Shown here piece after piece: positions 40,101 to 52,100 of a DNA stretch of 64,000 nt. A model generated the notes under the pieces. That model saw nothing but the letters and a program-made list of their open reading frames with translations. It had not been told where the DNA came from and ran no database searches. This DNA is from Sthenelais limicola (lineage: Eukaryota > Annelida > Polychaeta > Phyllodocida > Sigalionidae). The position numbers and the translations under genes were made by a program. Location: the NCBI GenBank assembly GCA_942159475.1, contig OW804096.1:142407951-142471950 (forward strand), written 5' to 3'. The stretch's first letter is position 1. Each line of letters begins with the position of its first letter.

Positions 40101-43100
40101 TCAGAAGTCTTCGTGGAGTAGATGAGGGCTAAAAATTCTACTTCCTGATTCTCCTCAGGCAGATCCTCCTAAGAAAAGACAGGGAAGGAAAATAGACTGA
40201 GGAACCGTCTGGTATTGCTCTAATGTCTATCCTTGTGAGAATGGACCAGACTGACCTAAGGAAAAAACAGTTCAATCTGATATTTCTAAGGAAGCTGAGT
40301 CTATGAAACCAGGTCAAACCTAGGAAAAAATTGGTTAATTCTGATGATCCTACTGACCCGGAACCTTAAAACAAAAGGAGGGGAATGCCAAGGAATATTC
40401 CTCAGGTGCTGGAGAATTTCTTCTCCAGCAAATGCAAGGGTTAAATGCATGCATGAAACCCCAGTTTGATTGCAATGTGGATCTTGTGGAAAAGTACCAA
40501 TGAGAGAATTTTCAAACTGATTTTTCTCCATTAAAAAGTACACAACGAGAAGCAAACAAGAGTAGCATGCCGAATTTAGTTGCTCTGTTCCCATATGACA
40601 TATGGATTCATTTCTATGTGACTGAGAGAACGATCTGGATTTTAGAAACATCTGGTTTGACTGCTAGGAGTGCTTGTACCTAGGTTGGCCTTTTTCTAAG
40701 TTATGGTAACTTGGGGCTTAGCTGGAGGGTCGGAACCTATTTAGAAAGTAAATAGGGTGTTGCACATAAGCCTGGTACGATAATCAGTTAAATCTAAAAT
40801 TAACTAGCTCTGTACAAGTCTCACACAGAGGACCAGTGCAGCCAGCCATGCTAAAACATGGTCCGTGCTGTAGGAGCTCCAAGGAATGACTGGGCGAGTA
40901 CCTAGTTGAGGAGCATGGGGAAGGTTTTCTGGTGATACTATGGGTTACGACTTGTCGTAGCTGGATGAAACTGCTGTGATTCACCATGTTTACCAGATAA
41001 CTTCCGGTTTCGTGCAAGTGGTTAATTTGCAGAATAAGAAGTGTTGAAAGTAGGTTGGAAAGCCATTTAACTTGCTTTAAATGCTACTGAAGCTGTGAAG
41101 AGTTCACTCACTTAAAGGGCTGGGAAAGATGGAGGTTATATGTGCAGTATTGGCTCAGAAAAGAGTGGTTGAAGAGGAGTCAAGTGACAGTGCCAGATTT
41201 TTCTCAGACCACGCCAGTCTAGGCATATGATGAGGGACGTGGGTCTGAAGAGAATCTGTGGAAGGCTGGAAGTAGGAATGTTACAACAGATCATTGTAGT
41301 ATTGCTGTCCAGCCAGAGTGGTATCACCAACCACTGTTGTATATAGGGATAGTTGTCATTCCTATTGATAACTCCAGTGTATATTTGTGAATAGTTGTTC
41401 TGATTGCAAGTGTCTTGTGTAACTCAGCATGTAATGTTGTGTTGCAGGTTCACTGAACTAAAATGCAGTTCCTCTATTTCCTTTGGTGCTATTGGATTGT
41501 AGGACCCTCAATCACCAACAGTTGTTGGAGTTGGGGGCCAGATTGGATGGAGATGGTCTCTTCCATCAGGGGAGATGACCCCCCAGGTAGTAGGGAGGAA
41601 TCTCCTTGTGAGCTCTTGAGAAGGTTGGTTCAGAAGCTTACGGCTCTGCACTATTGTCCATCTTTTTCTTCATGGAAAAAGGCAGGATCATGCCCTGAGA
41701 ATAGGACAGGTGATGTCTTGGCTTCTCCTATGGGAGGGAGATTGAAAAATGTCCCCGATGAATACAACCAGATTCCTGTAAATGACTGGAAATGCCCTTG
41801 GACTGGACCACTTTGCCACTTTGACGAGATAAATGGATGGATGGACCTGTCAAACCAAAACCTGCCTGTTGAAGCCCAGATACTGGAACTCGGACAGACT
41901 GGATCAGACTGACTTGCTGCCAACCTGAACTCTCCCTGATTGGTGGAACCAAATGCTGATTAAAACACAGAATGTGAGGAAAACGCTGACTTGGAACGTC
42001 CTTGGATGAGATGAAACTGAGAAATTTGTTTTTCTCCATCACGGTATTTAAATTCAAAGAATTTTACTTAAACCTTCAGTTAGAGCCTTGTCTTGTTGTA
42101 TAACATTGCAGATCAGGACTCTGGAAGCTCCTTTATGTCCTGGAACCACTGGCTGAAGTAATTAACTTTCTGTTAGGTGGAATAAGTTTCGACATTTTGA
42201 ACTATTCCTAGTAAATTCTTTATAGAGATGTCGCAACCTGTTTTATGTATGTAATTGCGAGGACACCTAAGGCTCCTTTTTGTACACCAATGATTGGTTT
42301 TTACCAGGCTTGCATCTTAAAATTCTCTTTTTACCTGTGATAATTGATATTTCTTACTCTTGTAATCCACTTTTGAATATTTACCTTTTTCCTCCATGGT
42401 CGAGTTTACTCTTTGGGATAAACTCTTTAAAAAGGAAGGGGAGTATTGTAGTGGATTCTACCTTTAAGAAAGTGTTCCTATTGTCTACCTGTTACTTGTC
42501 CTAATGTCCATCAGGTGTCACTACTGTTTCACCATATGCTACAGCCCTGATGGCAACTAGAGTAACTACCAATATGTTCTTACCAAGTCTTATTGTCTCT
42601 AATACCTAATTTCCCCCTTTATCACATCTCCTGTATAACATAATGTTAACATCAGATTGTCTATTGTGTATGACATTACTCTGTATCTGTTATCTGTGAT
42701 TGTTATGGGTCTTTTATGACATTTACCTTTACCTCTGTACTGTATACACCTCCTTACACTTATGTATGTGAAGATGGCCTACTCTAAGGAGGCAATGCTT
42801 AGAGGACCTGACATTGCACTTTGTCAGAAGGACCCAAGTTGGGAAGAATAAACTAGTGACACTAACAAGACTTGTGTCTGGTTTCATTGCTTTCCTCTGT
42901 CGAGTAGAACTATATCCTGAACTGGGTATGTGAGAGTACAAAGGTGGAAATCACTACATCTATATATTTTATATTTCCAAAATTATTCAACCGTCCTGGT
43001 TTTATTCAGTCTGGGAGAACAAATTTTTTCTCTTTATATATTTGTCTGGAAATCTATGAAATCTTTGTATCTTATATCTATTTCATAGACCTTTCTAGTA

Positions 43101-46100
43101 TGTACTATCTTAATGGATATATTTCACTCAAATTCATTTTTTGTAAAAATAGAAATAAACTTTTCTCCTTGTCAGGCTTCACTAATGGAAGAGTCAATGG
43201 AGGAAGCCCAGAAGCGTGAAGAAACCCTACGCATGTATCACGCTACTAAGGAAGCGCTTGAGATCATCTCAGATGTTCAGACCACCACTGTATCCACCCC
43301 ACTACCACCCCCAGTCAGGGACGACTGGCTCAAGCCTGCTGCTGGTGGTGCCCCCAACGGGTAAATAATTAACTATATTTATAATATCCCATCATCCAGG
43401 AACGTTCAAGTGAGAGAAGAAATTTTTTAATATTTACAATTTTATATAAATATATTTGTATTTTTATATGTATTTTTGGATGTTTATTTCTATAGTAATA
43501 TTTCTTCTCCGAGTATCAAATATTGGGGTAGGTGAATAATAATTTAGAATCTTTTTAGGGTATGGTATTTTATGTTTAAATGAAACGTATCACATATAAC
43601 AGGTGAAATTTTGTCTGATGAAATTTGTTTTAAAAAAAATTATCTAGATTGGAACGGGGAAGATTTGTATGGATATTATAATTCTGAAATGGTAAAGTTT
43701 GATCAACTAGAAAAAAATATGTTGTAAACTAAGTTAGGCCTTCTGATTTTGAATTTAAAGAAAATATTATTTGCCTACCACTTTGTTTGTTTAGATTTTT
43801 TATATCTCTTTATATATTTATCTGGAATCTATGAAATCTTTGTATTTTATATCTATTTCATAGACCTTTCTAGTATGTATCTTAATGAATATATTTCCTC
43901 ATCTGAGGCTTTTCTCTGTAGGTGATATTCTCTATAAAAACCTACTACTGTCTATTATCTATCTATAGATTGATTAACACTTTCAATATGTTCTATAGAT
44001 TGATTAACACTATCAAGACTTGATAAACAGTTACATCAATCTTAAAGTATCTATATTTTCATCTATTTTCGTGTTAAAATGTGCATGATAATGACATTAA
44101 CTCACTCTACACTCACTGGGCGCATGTATATTGTATGTAGATGTATAAATTATTTTTAAAATTGTGTTTTTCAAAAAAACGTAATTTGAAGATATTGGGA
44201 AGGGGTATGCCCATATATCGATATCAATATAACAAAATCAAATAAAACCAACATTTCTTTTTTCATTTTCTTTAAAAGTAAACTAAATAAAAAAGAATCA
44301 AGAACATTTTTTATATTTAAAATAGGTAGTACATTCATCTAAATTTTCAACCAATTATCAACTTTCGAGTATCGAGTAGTATAAAATATTTCTGAAAGAC
44401 AAGATTTTCATAACATTTATAGCAGACTGCCATAGTAATATTGAAAGAAAAACAGTGAAGAGGCATATTTAGGATATAAGACTAGAGTTAAGTATTTAAC
44501 AGTGCTATATTTTATTCATCAGGGCCTTAGAATCCTTGAATTTTCCCCCAAACTCTTGAAAAACCTTGACCATTGTACGCCGGGCATCTATTTCAAAATT
44601 TACTGTTTGACACCATTGGAGCCATTTCATCGGAGAAATTTGAAAGAATTATAGTAAAAATATCAAAACCACAGATGTCTCCAGTGTGTCTTGTGTTTCC
44701 TTAGGTCTGTTAAAAACTGGACCCCTGGTCTTGAAAGTCCTTGAAAAGTCCTTGATGTTTATTTTTGTTATTATTTCAATTAAGGCCTATCACATTTTAA
44801 AAAAACAAGATACACAGAAAAAAATTTAAAAAATGCAAATATCCTACTCGGGTGTTTTCATGCCTTTCCTCTAGCATGATTGCTAAAGTATTACTATAGT
44901 TTACATAAAGAAAAAAAAGAAAAAAAATGTTGCAAGGTTCTCAAAGTCTACTTTCTGCTAATACAATACATTAGGCAGACACTAGAGATGTTACCTCTGA
45001 TCATGGAAGAGGAGAAGGAAGGGACATATTCTGATTCCTCTGGCTTACCTTGCCCTGTTGGACCTCGCCGTGGCTACAACTGTTACATTTTATGACAAAA
45101 AGCCAACAAGTGATAATTTCAATAGATGTTATAACTCTAGAGCTTCGTTTGACCAAATACTGCTACATTTCTTGCTGAATTCTATCCCAGGAAGAACTCT
45201 TGTCTAAAAGTCTGTTTCCAACTGCTAAATTTGTGCCAAATTCTATGCAAGGTTTCTATGCATAAAGTCTTCAGCAAAAGCCTTCAAACAGCTTGGCGTC
45301 CAAATAAAGAAATAACCTTTAAAATGGCATTGTGTTAACAACAGGGTTAAAATTGCGTTGGGTTTATATAACTTTAAATGGGAACATTTGTGTTTTGCAT
45401 GTTAATCATCATAGGAGTTGGTAGTAACAAAATAATTTTTTAAAGTAAAAATTGATGTTTTTATGAATGCAGTGCACAAAACAATGCATGATCTCTAACC
45501 TAAAGTTATATATAACTGGCAACTCCTCTATATTCATGATTTTCAGTATTCTTGTTTGTTTTGAATGACGTATTTGTTCATTATGTGTAAATATGACGTT
45601 GTTTCTTGATGTGTGAAGGCTAGATAGTGGTAGCCGGTCTGTTTCTTCATTGGCACCTCCGTGGCTTGCCGTGAACGGGTAGGTGTATGCCGTAACATCA
45701 CATTTGGAAAATGGAAAATGAGTCACAAGTCGCAAAAAATGGATTTTGAGATACCATCATATTTGAAAAGATGAGACCAAGAGGATTGCAATGAATGTAA
45801 AGATTAAGGGCATTTAATAAATACTTTTATCTTTTCAGTTTGATATCTTTATTTTTGAAAAAAGAGTTTGCAATATTTCTGAGCGGACAATTACTAGTAA
45901 GGTAGCTAAATATACTCAATAGGATGACCTTTGAAACGCAGGAATATACTTAATAAACTGTCTTGAAATTTGGTGTATTTATACACCCTCAAAGACTAGA
46001 CACCCCAAAAATGAAAGCATTCCAAAAAAGAGATCCTGTGAATAAACCACTTCAAAAAATGCCAATTTTGCGACTTGTGACTCATTTTCCTGGAACACAT

Positions 46101-49100
46101 TGCTACACATCACATTTATACTCGGGAGGTTTGATAAAGGAAGCTGTATCAGTGCTTGGTCCTTAATCATTTTCATGACTAAATCCTCAAAATCAAATAA
46201 AAGAAACATTTTATAACTAAATTCTCAAAATAAATTCTGGGAAACTGTTGTTTTTTTTATAAACTAAGTTCAAAATCAATTCTAATTGAGGTTTTCATGG
46301 CCAAATTCACTTATCAAATATGTGAAAAGTTTGAATGTACTACCATTATTAATTATTGCCAAAATAGTCCTGATAAAATGATTTTTAAGATATTAATGAC
46401 TGACAAGTTAAACTTTCCACCTGAAGTCTAGTAGCCTGATACTATTCCTGTACCTCCCTGCCTTTAAGTACTCAGTTCACTTTTGCTTCTGCAATTTTGT
46501 ATTACATGATTGATAGTAGTTTGCATGGACGTTAAATCTTTGCAATAAGGGAGTTGCATTCATGTCATACTGTTTTTAATCATTTCTGGGAAATAAAGCT
46601 CATGTCAACTTCTGGGGTAGGATATTTTTAATAACACTTCATCAAACTTCATCAAACTTTAAATAAACAACCCCAAAACAATCATATGCTTAAGGAAAAA
46701 GCTTCAAAAATCATATTCAAAAACATCAGAAACAAATTCTTTATATTTTTAAATACATTAGTACTGGCACTATTAGTGCAAGTACTAGTAGTACTTTTGT
46801 ATAAAAATTCTATTGCTCTGATTCCCCTAAAAAAGGAACTATAAACAAACATGTTGCCCATTTCTTTTGAAAAGTGCAGTGCCAATGCAACTCTCTAGTC
46901 AGTACTTCTAATTTGTACTTTTTTCAGTATTTTGCTCTTTGTATTTTGATATTAAATTTACTTGTAGTTGTTTGTTCGTTCTCTGTCTATTTGCTGATAA
47001 TAATGAGTAGGGGTGTTGTATCGTTGGAAAGATACAATGGGAACTAAAATTAACCACATTCTTGATAAGGTCTGGATTGTATTTGCTAAAAGACTACACA
47101 TGATTGTGGTATTCTAATCAAGATACTTCAGAGAATTTGTTGCAGCAAGATTGTGCCTGTGGTCAATTTCATACGTTTTTTATTTAACTCAATGGAATCA
47201 ATAAAATCTAAAGATTTAAAAAAAAAGGAAATGTCCCGATGAAGATCCTGATACAACACCCCTTTGTACATATCTCAGCATGAAGAAGCATTGTTGTAGC
47301 CTGTATACATGGCAGATGGCTTGTTGCACTGGCGTCACAGCGGGGTAGGTTAGGAACCCGTGACACTGAGCTTAGTCTTTACCCTTGATTCAGCAGGCCG
47401 CCCAGCCCGCTCCCATCACGTAGCCGTGGGGGATCCATGAGATCAGCGCCACCTCCACCTCCGTCGGGACCATCCCGTCCCGCACCCTCAGTGCCCGCCC
47501 GGTCTGCGCCCCCAGTGCCGTCGAGACCAGCACCTTCTCCCACACCTAGTCCTACCCCGGAACATCCATTCAACCTCCCACCTCCTCTCATACCATCGTA
47601 AGTAACCATTTTATTACTTGGTGTTTGTTTAAAGTTTTGCATAAAGATTACTGATGTCACCACCAAGATAAGCTTTTGATATGGAGAGTTAGCAATCAAT
47701 ATTTGCAGCACAGGATCCTTATGATAACTAACTAATGTTGAGAAAGATATATGGACACTCCATCAACATTAAAAAAAAAATGTATTTTCTATTTCACTTT
47801 AAACCATTTTTTGCTGGTCTGAAATCCAGATCCTAGTACCATCAGAATGCTGTTCCAAATATGAATAATACAAAACAATGCAAAATATGAATCATGAGTC
47901 TGCCATAGTGCATACATAACAAAAGCTTAACTTGGTCTGACACCCATTGCTGACTGATGTAAACATGTGTTTGTGAGGTTAATATTAGTGTCCATGTTGT
48001 TAAGTGAAGCAGCTACAGCTACAGCTAGAGATGAGATTAGTTGGTGCACTGGGTAATTCTTGCTCACACAGATGATGCTTATCATGGACCTTTTTTTTTA
48101 TTGAGCTCAGTTATTATTATTATAAGATTTTATTTCCATTTCACATATACAATCGTTGACATACAAATTAAATAAAAGAATGGGAAGGGAATATTGTCTG
48201 TGACTGTCACAGCTCTTCCGAACACCCCTTAAATTTTTGATTACATACTGATAGAAAGAATGGTACTAGGTGATACAAGTTGACTAGTAAACTATAGTAA
48301 ATTATCAGGTACAGAATACAAAATACAAGATAAAGTACAAGGTAAAAGAATGTGTACAAAAGTGTACGTGTATATACAGGCGGGTGTGCAAGCACCCTGT
48401 CTTACTATTGTCGGGAGTTTTGAATTTTTGTGCCATAAGCTATTTCACATGAATGACTAACAGATACCATTCTACACAAATTATTAAGAAAAGAAGTCCA
48501 TCTTTTTTTTTAAAAAAAAAGAAAAGAAGTCCATGATAGTCAGGCAAAGGCAGTAAGAGGTCTCTACATATTTGTGTGGGCAAGAATTAGGGTAGTGTAG
48601 GTGTATTGAATCAGGTGAACAAATAAAATATCTTTGTTTCTTGAAAGGGTTTTGAATGATGCATGGTGCTCGCTGAAATTATGCTTGTTTTATGATGATT
48701 ATTGTTTGCTAACATTCACATTTGTTTGGTGGAAGCATTGTAAATCAACACCGTTATGTGAGTGGGTGAATAACTATACTGACTCATGACTCACTGATCT
48801 GAGTGTCAAATATATACTATCCTAAATTGTAAATTCGTCATTGTCATCTTTTATGTGCAATTATATACTCCAAAACAACTAGGGGTAGGTGAAAAACCGC
48901 AAAAAGGGGACTCTGTTTCACCTAGTATAAATAATTTTTTTTTTAAATAAACACAAAATCTATAGACTATTTGACTGAGTCACATTGAATTATATAAGAT
49001 TTTTTAACTTTTAAAATTTCACTGACACTGTTGTAGGATATTCTGTGGATAGGAGTTATTATGTTTTGATCAAATGAAACTATATTAAGGCCATGAAAAT

Positions 49101-52100
49101 AGGCATTTCTTTAAAGATATTTGATATTATTGATAAACTGTTAGTTTAGTTCACTTTTTCTACTACCAGGTGGCGACTGGAAGACCTGGATTTTATCCAG
49201 AAGTCGAGCTCACCCATTTGTCTACTCTACTTATGTATGCTTATGTACAAACCTAGACAAATAAAGTATTTTTCAATTCAATTCAACCATTTTTATTTGC
49301 TCAAAGAATAATATATACAAAAATCTTTGAAGTAACTGCCACTAATGTGTGTTTTTCAGTCACTTCCATTTACAATTATTTGTAAAGACTAGTATAATTC
49401 TAAATAAATAAATAATAATATAAAGAAATAATTCTTACTAGGTGTAGTTATCCTAATCGGATGTATGCATGCAATATGATAAATTTGATATATTTCTAAT
49501 ATAAACAGACCATTTAACCAATATTCCACTGTAGCTAATGGTTGCAAAATATAGAAGGCAAAAGTGATTTGTTTATTAAAGCATATAATAACAGTGACTG
49601 AATTTTCCACAGCGTAATATCAGGCCAGAATAAGTTTAGCCCCACAGCTCATAACCTAATAGCCGTGAGGGGTTGATCATAGAGAAAAAGCAAAATGCAG
49701 GGAACAGAGTTGGAAATGAAAGTTTTACTTAAAGCTTCCTTTGTGATTCTTCCCACAAGTTTCTGAGCTTGAACTGTTAATATCTTTCTTTATTTACACA
49801 AGAAACAGTGATGTCACCTCGCAATTAAGACATTTACCACACTGCTGTCACTTATAATGGTGTATATATCTCTCAATTTAACTTTAAGACTTCAAATAAA
49901 CAGAGAATACAACTGGCAAATCTTTGAAAGTATAAGAACAATCCATTTGAGATATCTTTATCCAAATACACTTTATTAGTGTACGGCCTGGTTGGTCTTC
50001 TAAATTGGGCCAAACATATTCTAACTAAGGTTATTTGCAATGGGCTGTGGTTCTTGCAATTTTAAAGTCAAATCCTCAACTAAAGTAAGAGAAGTTGTGT
50101 AAATACAAGCTTCACGTTACGGTTTCTGGTACATTTGGCGTCTCTTTGTTTTGCTTTGTACTAGTAAAGTCATTATTGCATGTTGGCTTTTCTTGCCGGC
50201 TTTGCTGAAGCTAATATATATCTTGGATCAAACCACATTTTAGAACAAAGGGGGAAAGCAAATTGGTGAAAAGTTGTAAATATTCCCTTTAAAAAACACA
50301 CATACAACCTTTAAAAACAATATTTTGTATCCTTAAAAACAATATGTAGTAAATTATTTTTATGAGGCACAACACCTCCTACCTTCTCAAACGGCTACCA
50401 TTACAATATAAAAAAAGATATAGTAATTCACTAGAGTTTAGAGATTAGTATGATACCATAGTCACATAGTAGTATTACTGGAATTAGGATTTTAGGATGT
50501 TATTTTATTGTAGAAAAAGGACCTGAAAATTCCCCATCTCCCCCTACCACCCACTCAACCAATTAGGTTCTCTTTTCATTAAATTGGGAATAGTTACCAA
50601 CTCTGGTTGAAAAGAGGGTAGTGAACAAAAGGGGTTTTGACAAAGATCCTGCTCAAAATGTCAATAGCGAATATAGCTTCATGAACAATATTTTCTGAAA
50701 GAAAATTCTGTGTTAGTCAAAGGATTACAAGTTGATGTCGTTGCTTTCATTAGTACCGATGAAGTGTGAAATATCTCATGTATTCTTCAAGTTAGCTATC
50801 TTTGTTTGCTTTTTTTGGTTTCTTTGCTGTTCTTCCTTATATGCCTAATTCCTTTCATTTGAATTATGTTTAAAAATTTAAAATAAGCTTTTCATCTTTG
50901 CTTCTAATACAAATTATTAAATTAAAAATTATACCACATGAGATATTTCTGCTAGCTTATGATGGGTTCAATATATATTTGCAGTTTGACATTGGAAAGC
51001 GAAAGAAAGAAATTTGTTCTTCGAATAATTATCCATCCACTATGTTTTAACTACCTAAAAATCTTAAATCATCCAAACGACCCTCTATATATTTCTAAAC
51101 TTCATAAAATAAGGAGAATTTTGACAATATAATTTACCCCCGGATAATAAGTGGAATGTTTTAGCATGTTTAGTTGCATATGAGTGTATTATACATACTC
51201 TCATCATATGTCCTGAATTGACCTGGGTTTGTGGTATAGTGAATCACATATATAGGCCTTCAATGAACTTTTTAAAAAGATTTTTCACTTCAACGTTCAT
51301 GAAATTGGTCGTAACCTCTTTTGAAGTGTCCAAAGTTTACCGATAGTGGCAGCTAGAAGTCTCTCAACCCTTTGTGAAGAGCACAAGAGTAGATTCTGGA
51401 AATAATTTTGAAGATCCCAATTCTCATGATTTCTTTTTATTTGTTTGATTATCAAAGCAGGCTATCAGAAATCACCTTAAGCGAATGCCTTGTGGTTGAT
51501 CTCACCAGATTAAATTTTCAAATTAAATCCAAATTGTTAGTGCTGCATAAAAATCGTTTATTATACCACATCCCTTATTTGTATGGGGGTAAGCCTCATC
51601 AGAATATATTAATTCAATCTTTTATAAATGATAATATCCTATAATTATGAGGGTCGTTTCTGAGGTGTTGATATATCTACTCCAATATTTTATTCTATGT
51701 TACACTGCAGCTCGTCTCAAATCCAACAAATTAAGGAGCAAGCATCTATGATGGGGAAGTTTTTAGGGCAAGTAGTCAAGATGATGATTTCCTTTTTCGT
51801 CTCCACACTATGTCAGGATTATTCTGTAGATAGCACGAACTATGTATACTATGTCTCGATATATTTGGATTAGTTTTTTAATCATTCTGCACAATCATGT
51901 GTACACTTTGTTGAAAAAGTATATACTTTTTTTCATGTGATTTTTCAAGATTTGTTGCATCTTACGTTAATTTTCTTTGGTACCTATTTTTCTGATATTT
52001 TTTTTTCTTTTTTTCTTTTTTTCTGATATCTGATTTTCTTTGAAAGATGTCGCTTAGAAATGAAAACAGTTCTGCTCTGATTTTGAAATTCAAGTGTGCG

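Larger units (their letters stand above)
37501..42958 (+). mobile_element. Complete LTR retrotransposon, apparently non-autonomous and young
   Basis: Two direct 512-bp LTRs (37501-38012 and 42447-42958) begin TGTAGTG and end CACTACA. Read base by base they look identical. A primer-binding site, TTGGTGCCGTGAC, starts two bases after the 5' LTR. A purine tract, AAAAAGGAAGGGGAG, precedes the 3' LTR. TCTA flanks both ends as a 4-bp target duplication. The 4.4-kb interior has no open frame over 149 codons and no reverse transcriptase, integrase or protease motif that I can recognise, so mobility would depend on a partner element. The primer-site sequence is of a type I associate with BEL/Pao elements, but the superfamily is not proven. 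Confidence 0.93.

Noticed and set aside
41463..41912. 149-codon open frame inside the LTR retrotransposon as a possible gag gene
   Set aside because: No zinc knuckle, protease or other gag-pol motif is visible. It is the longest of several unrelated short frames; a translated database search would be decisive.
44520..44760. CTTGAAAGTCCTTGAAAAGTC motif as a possible further mobile element
   Set aside because: Short internal repetition only; no termini and no second copy in the window.
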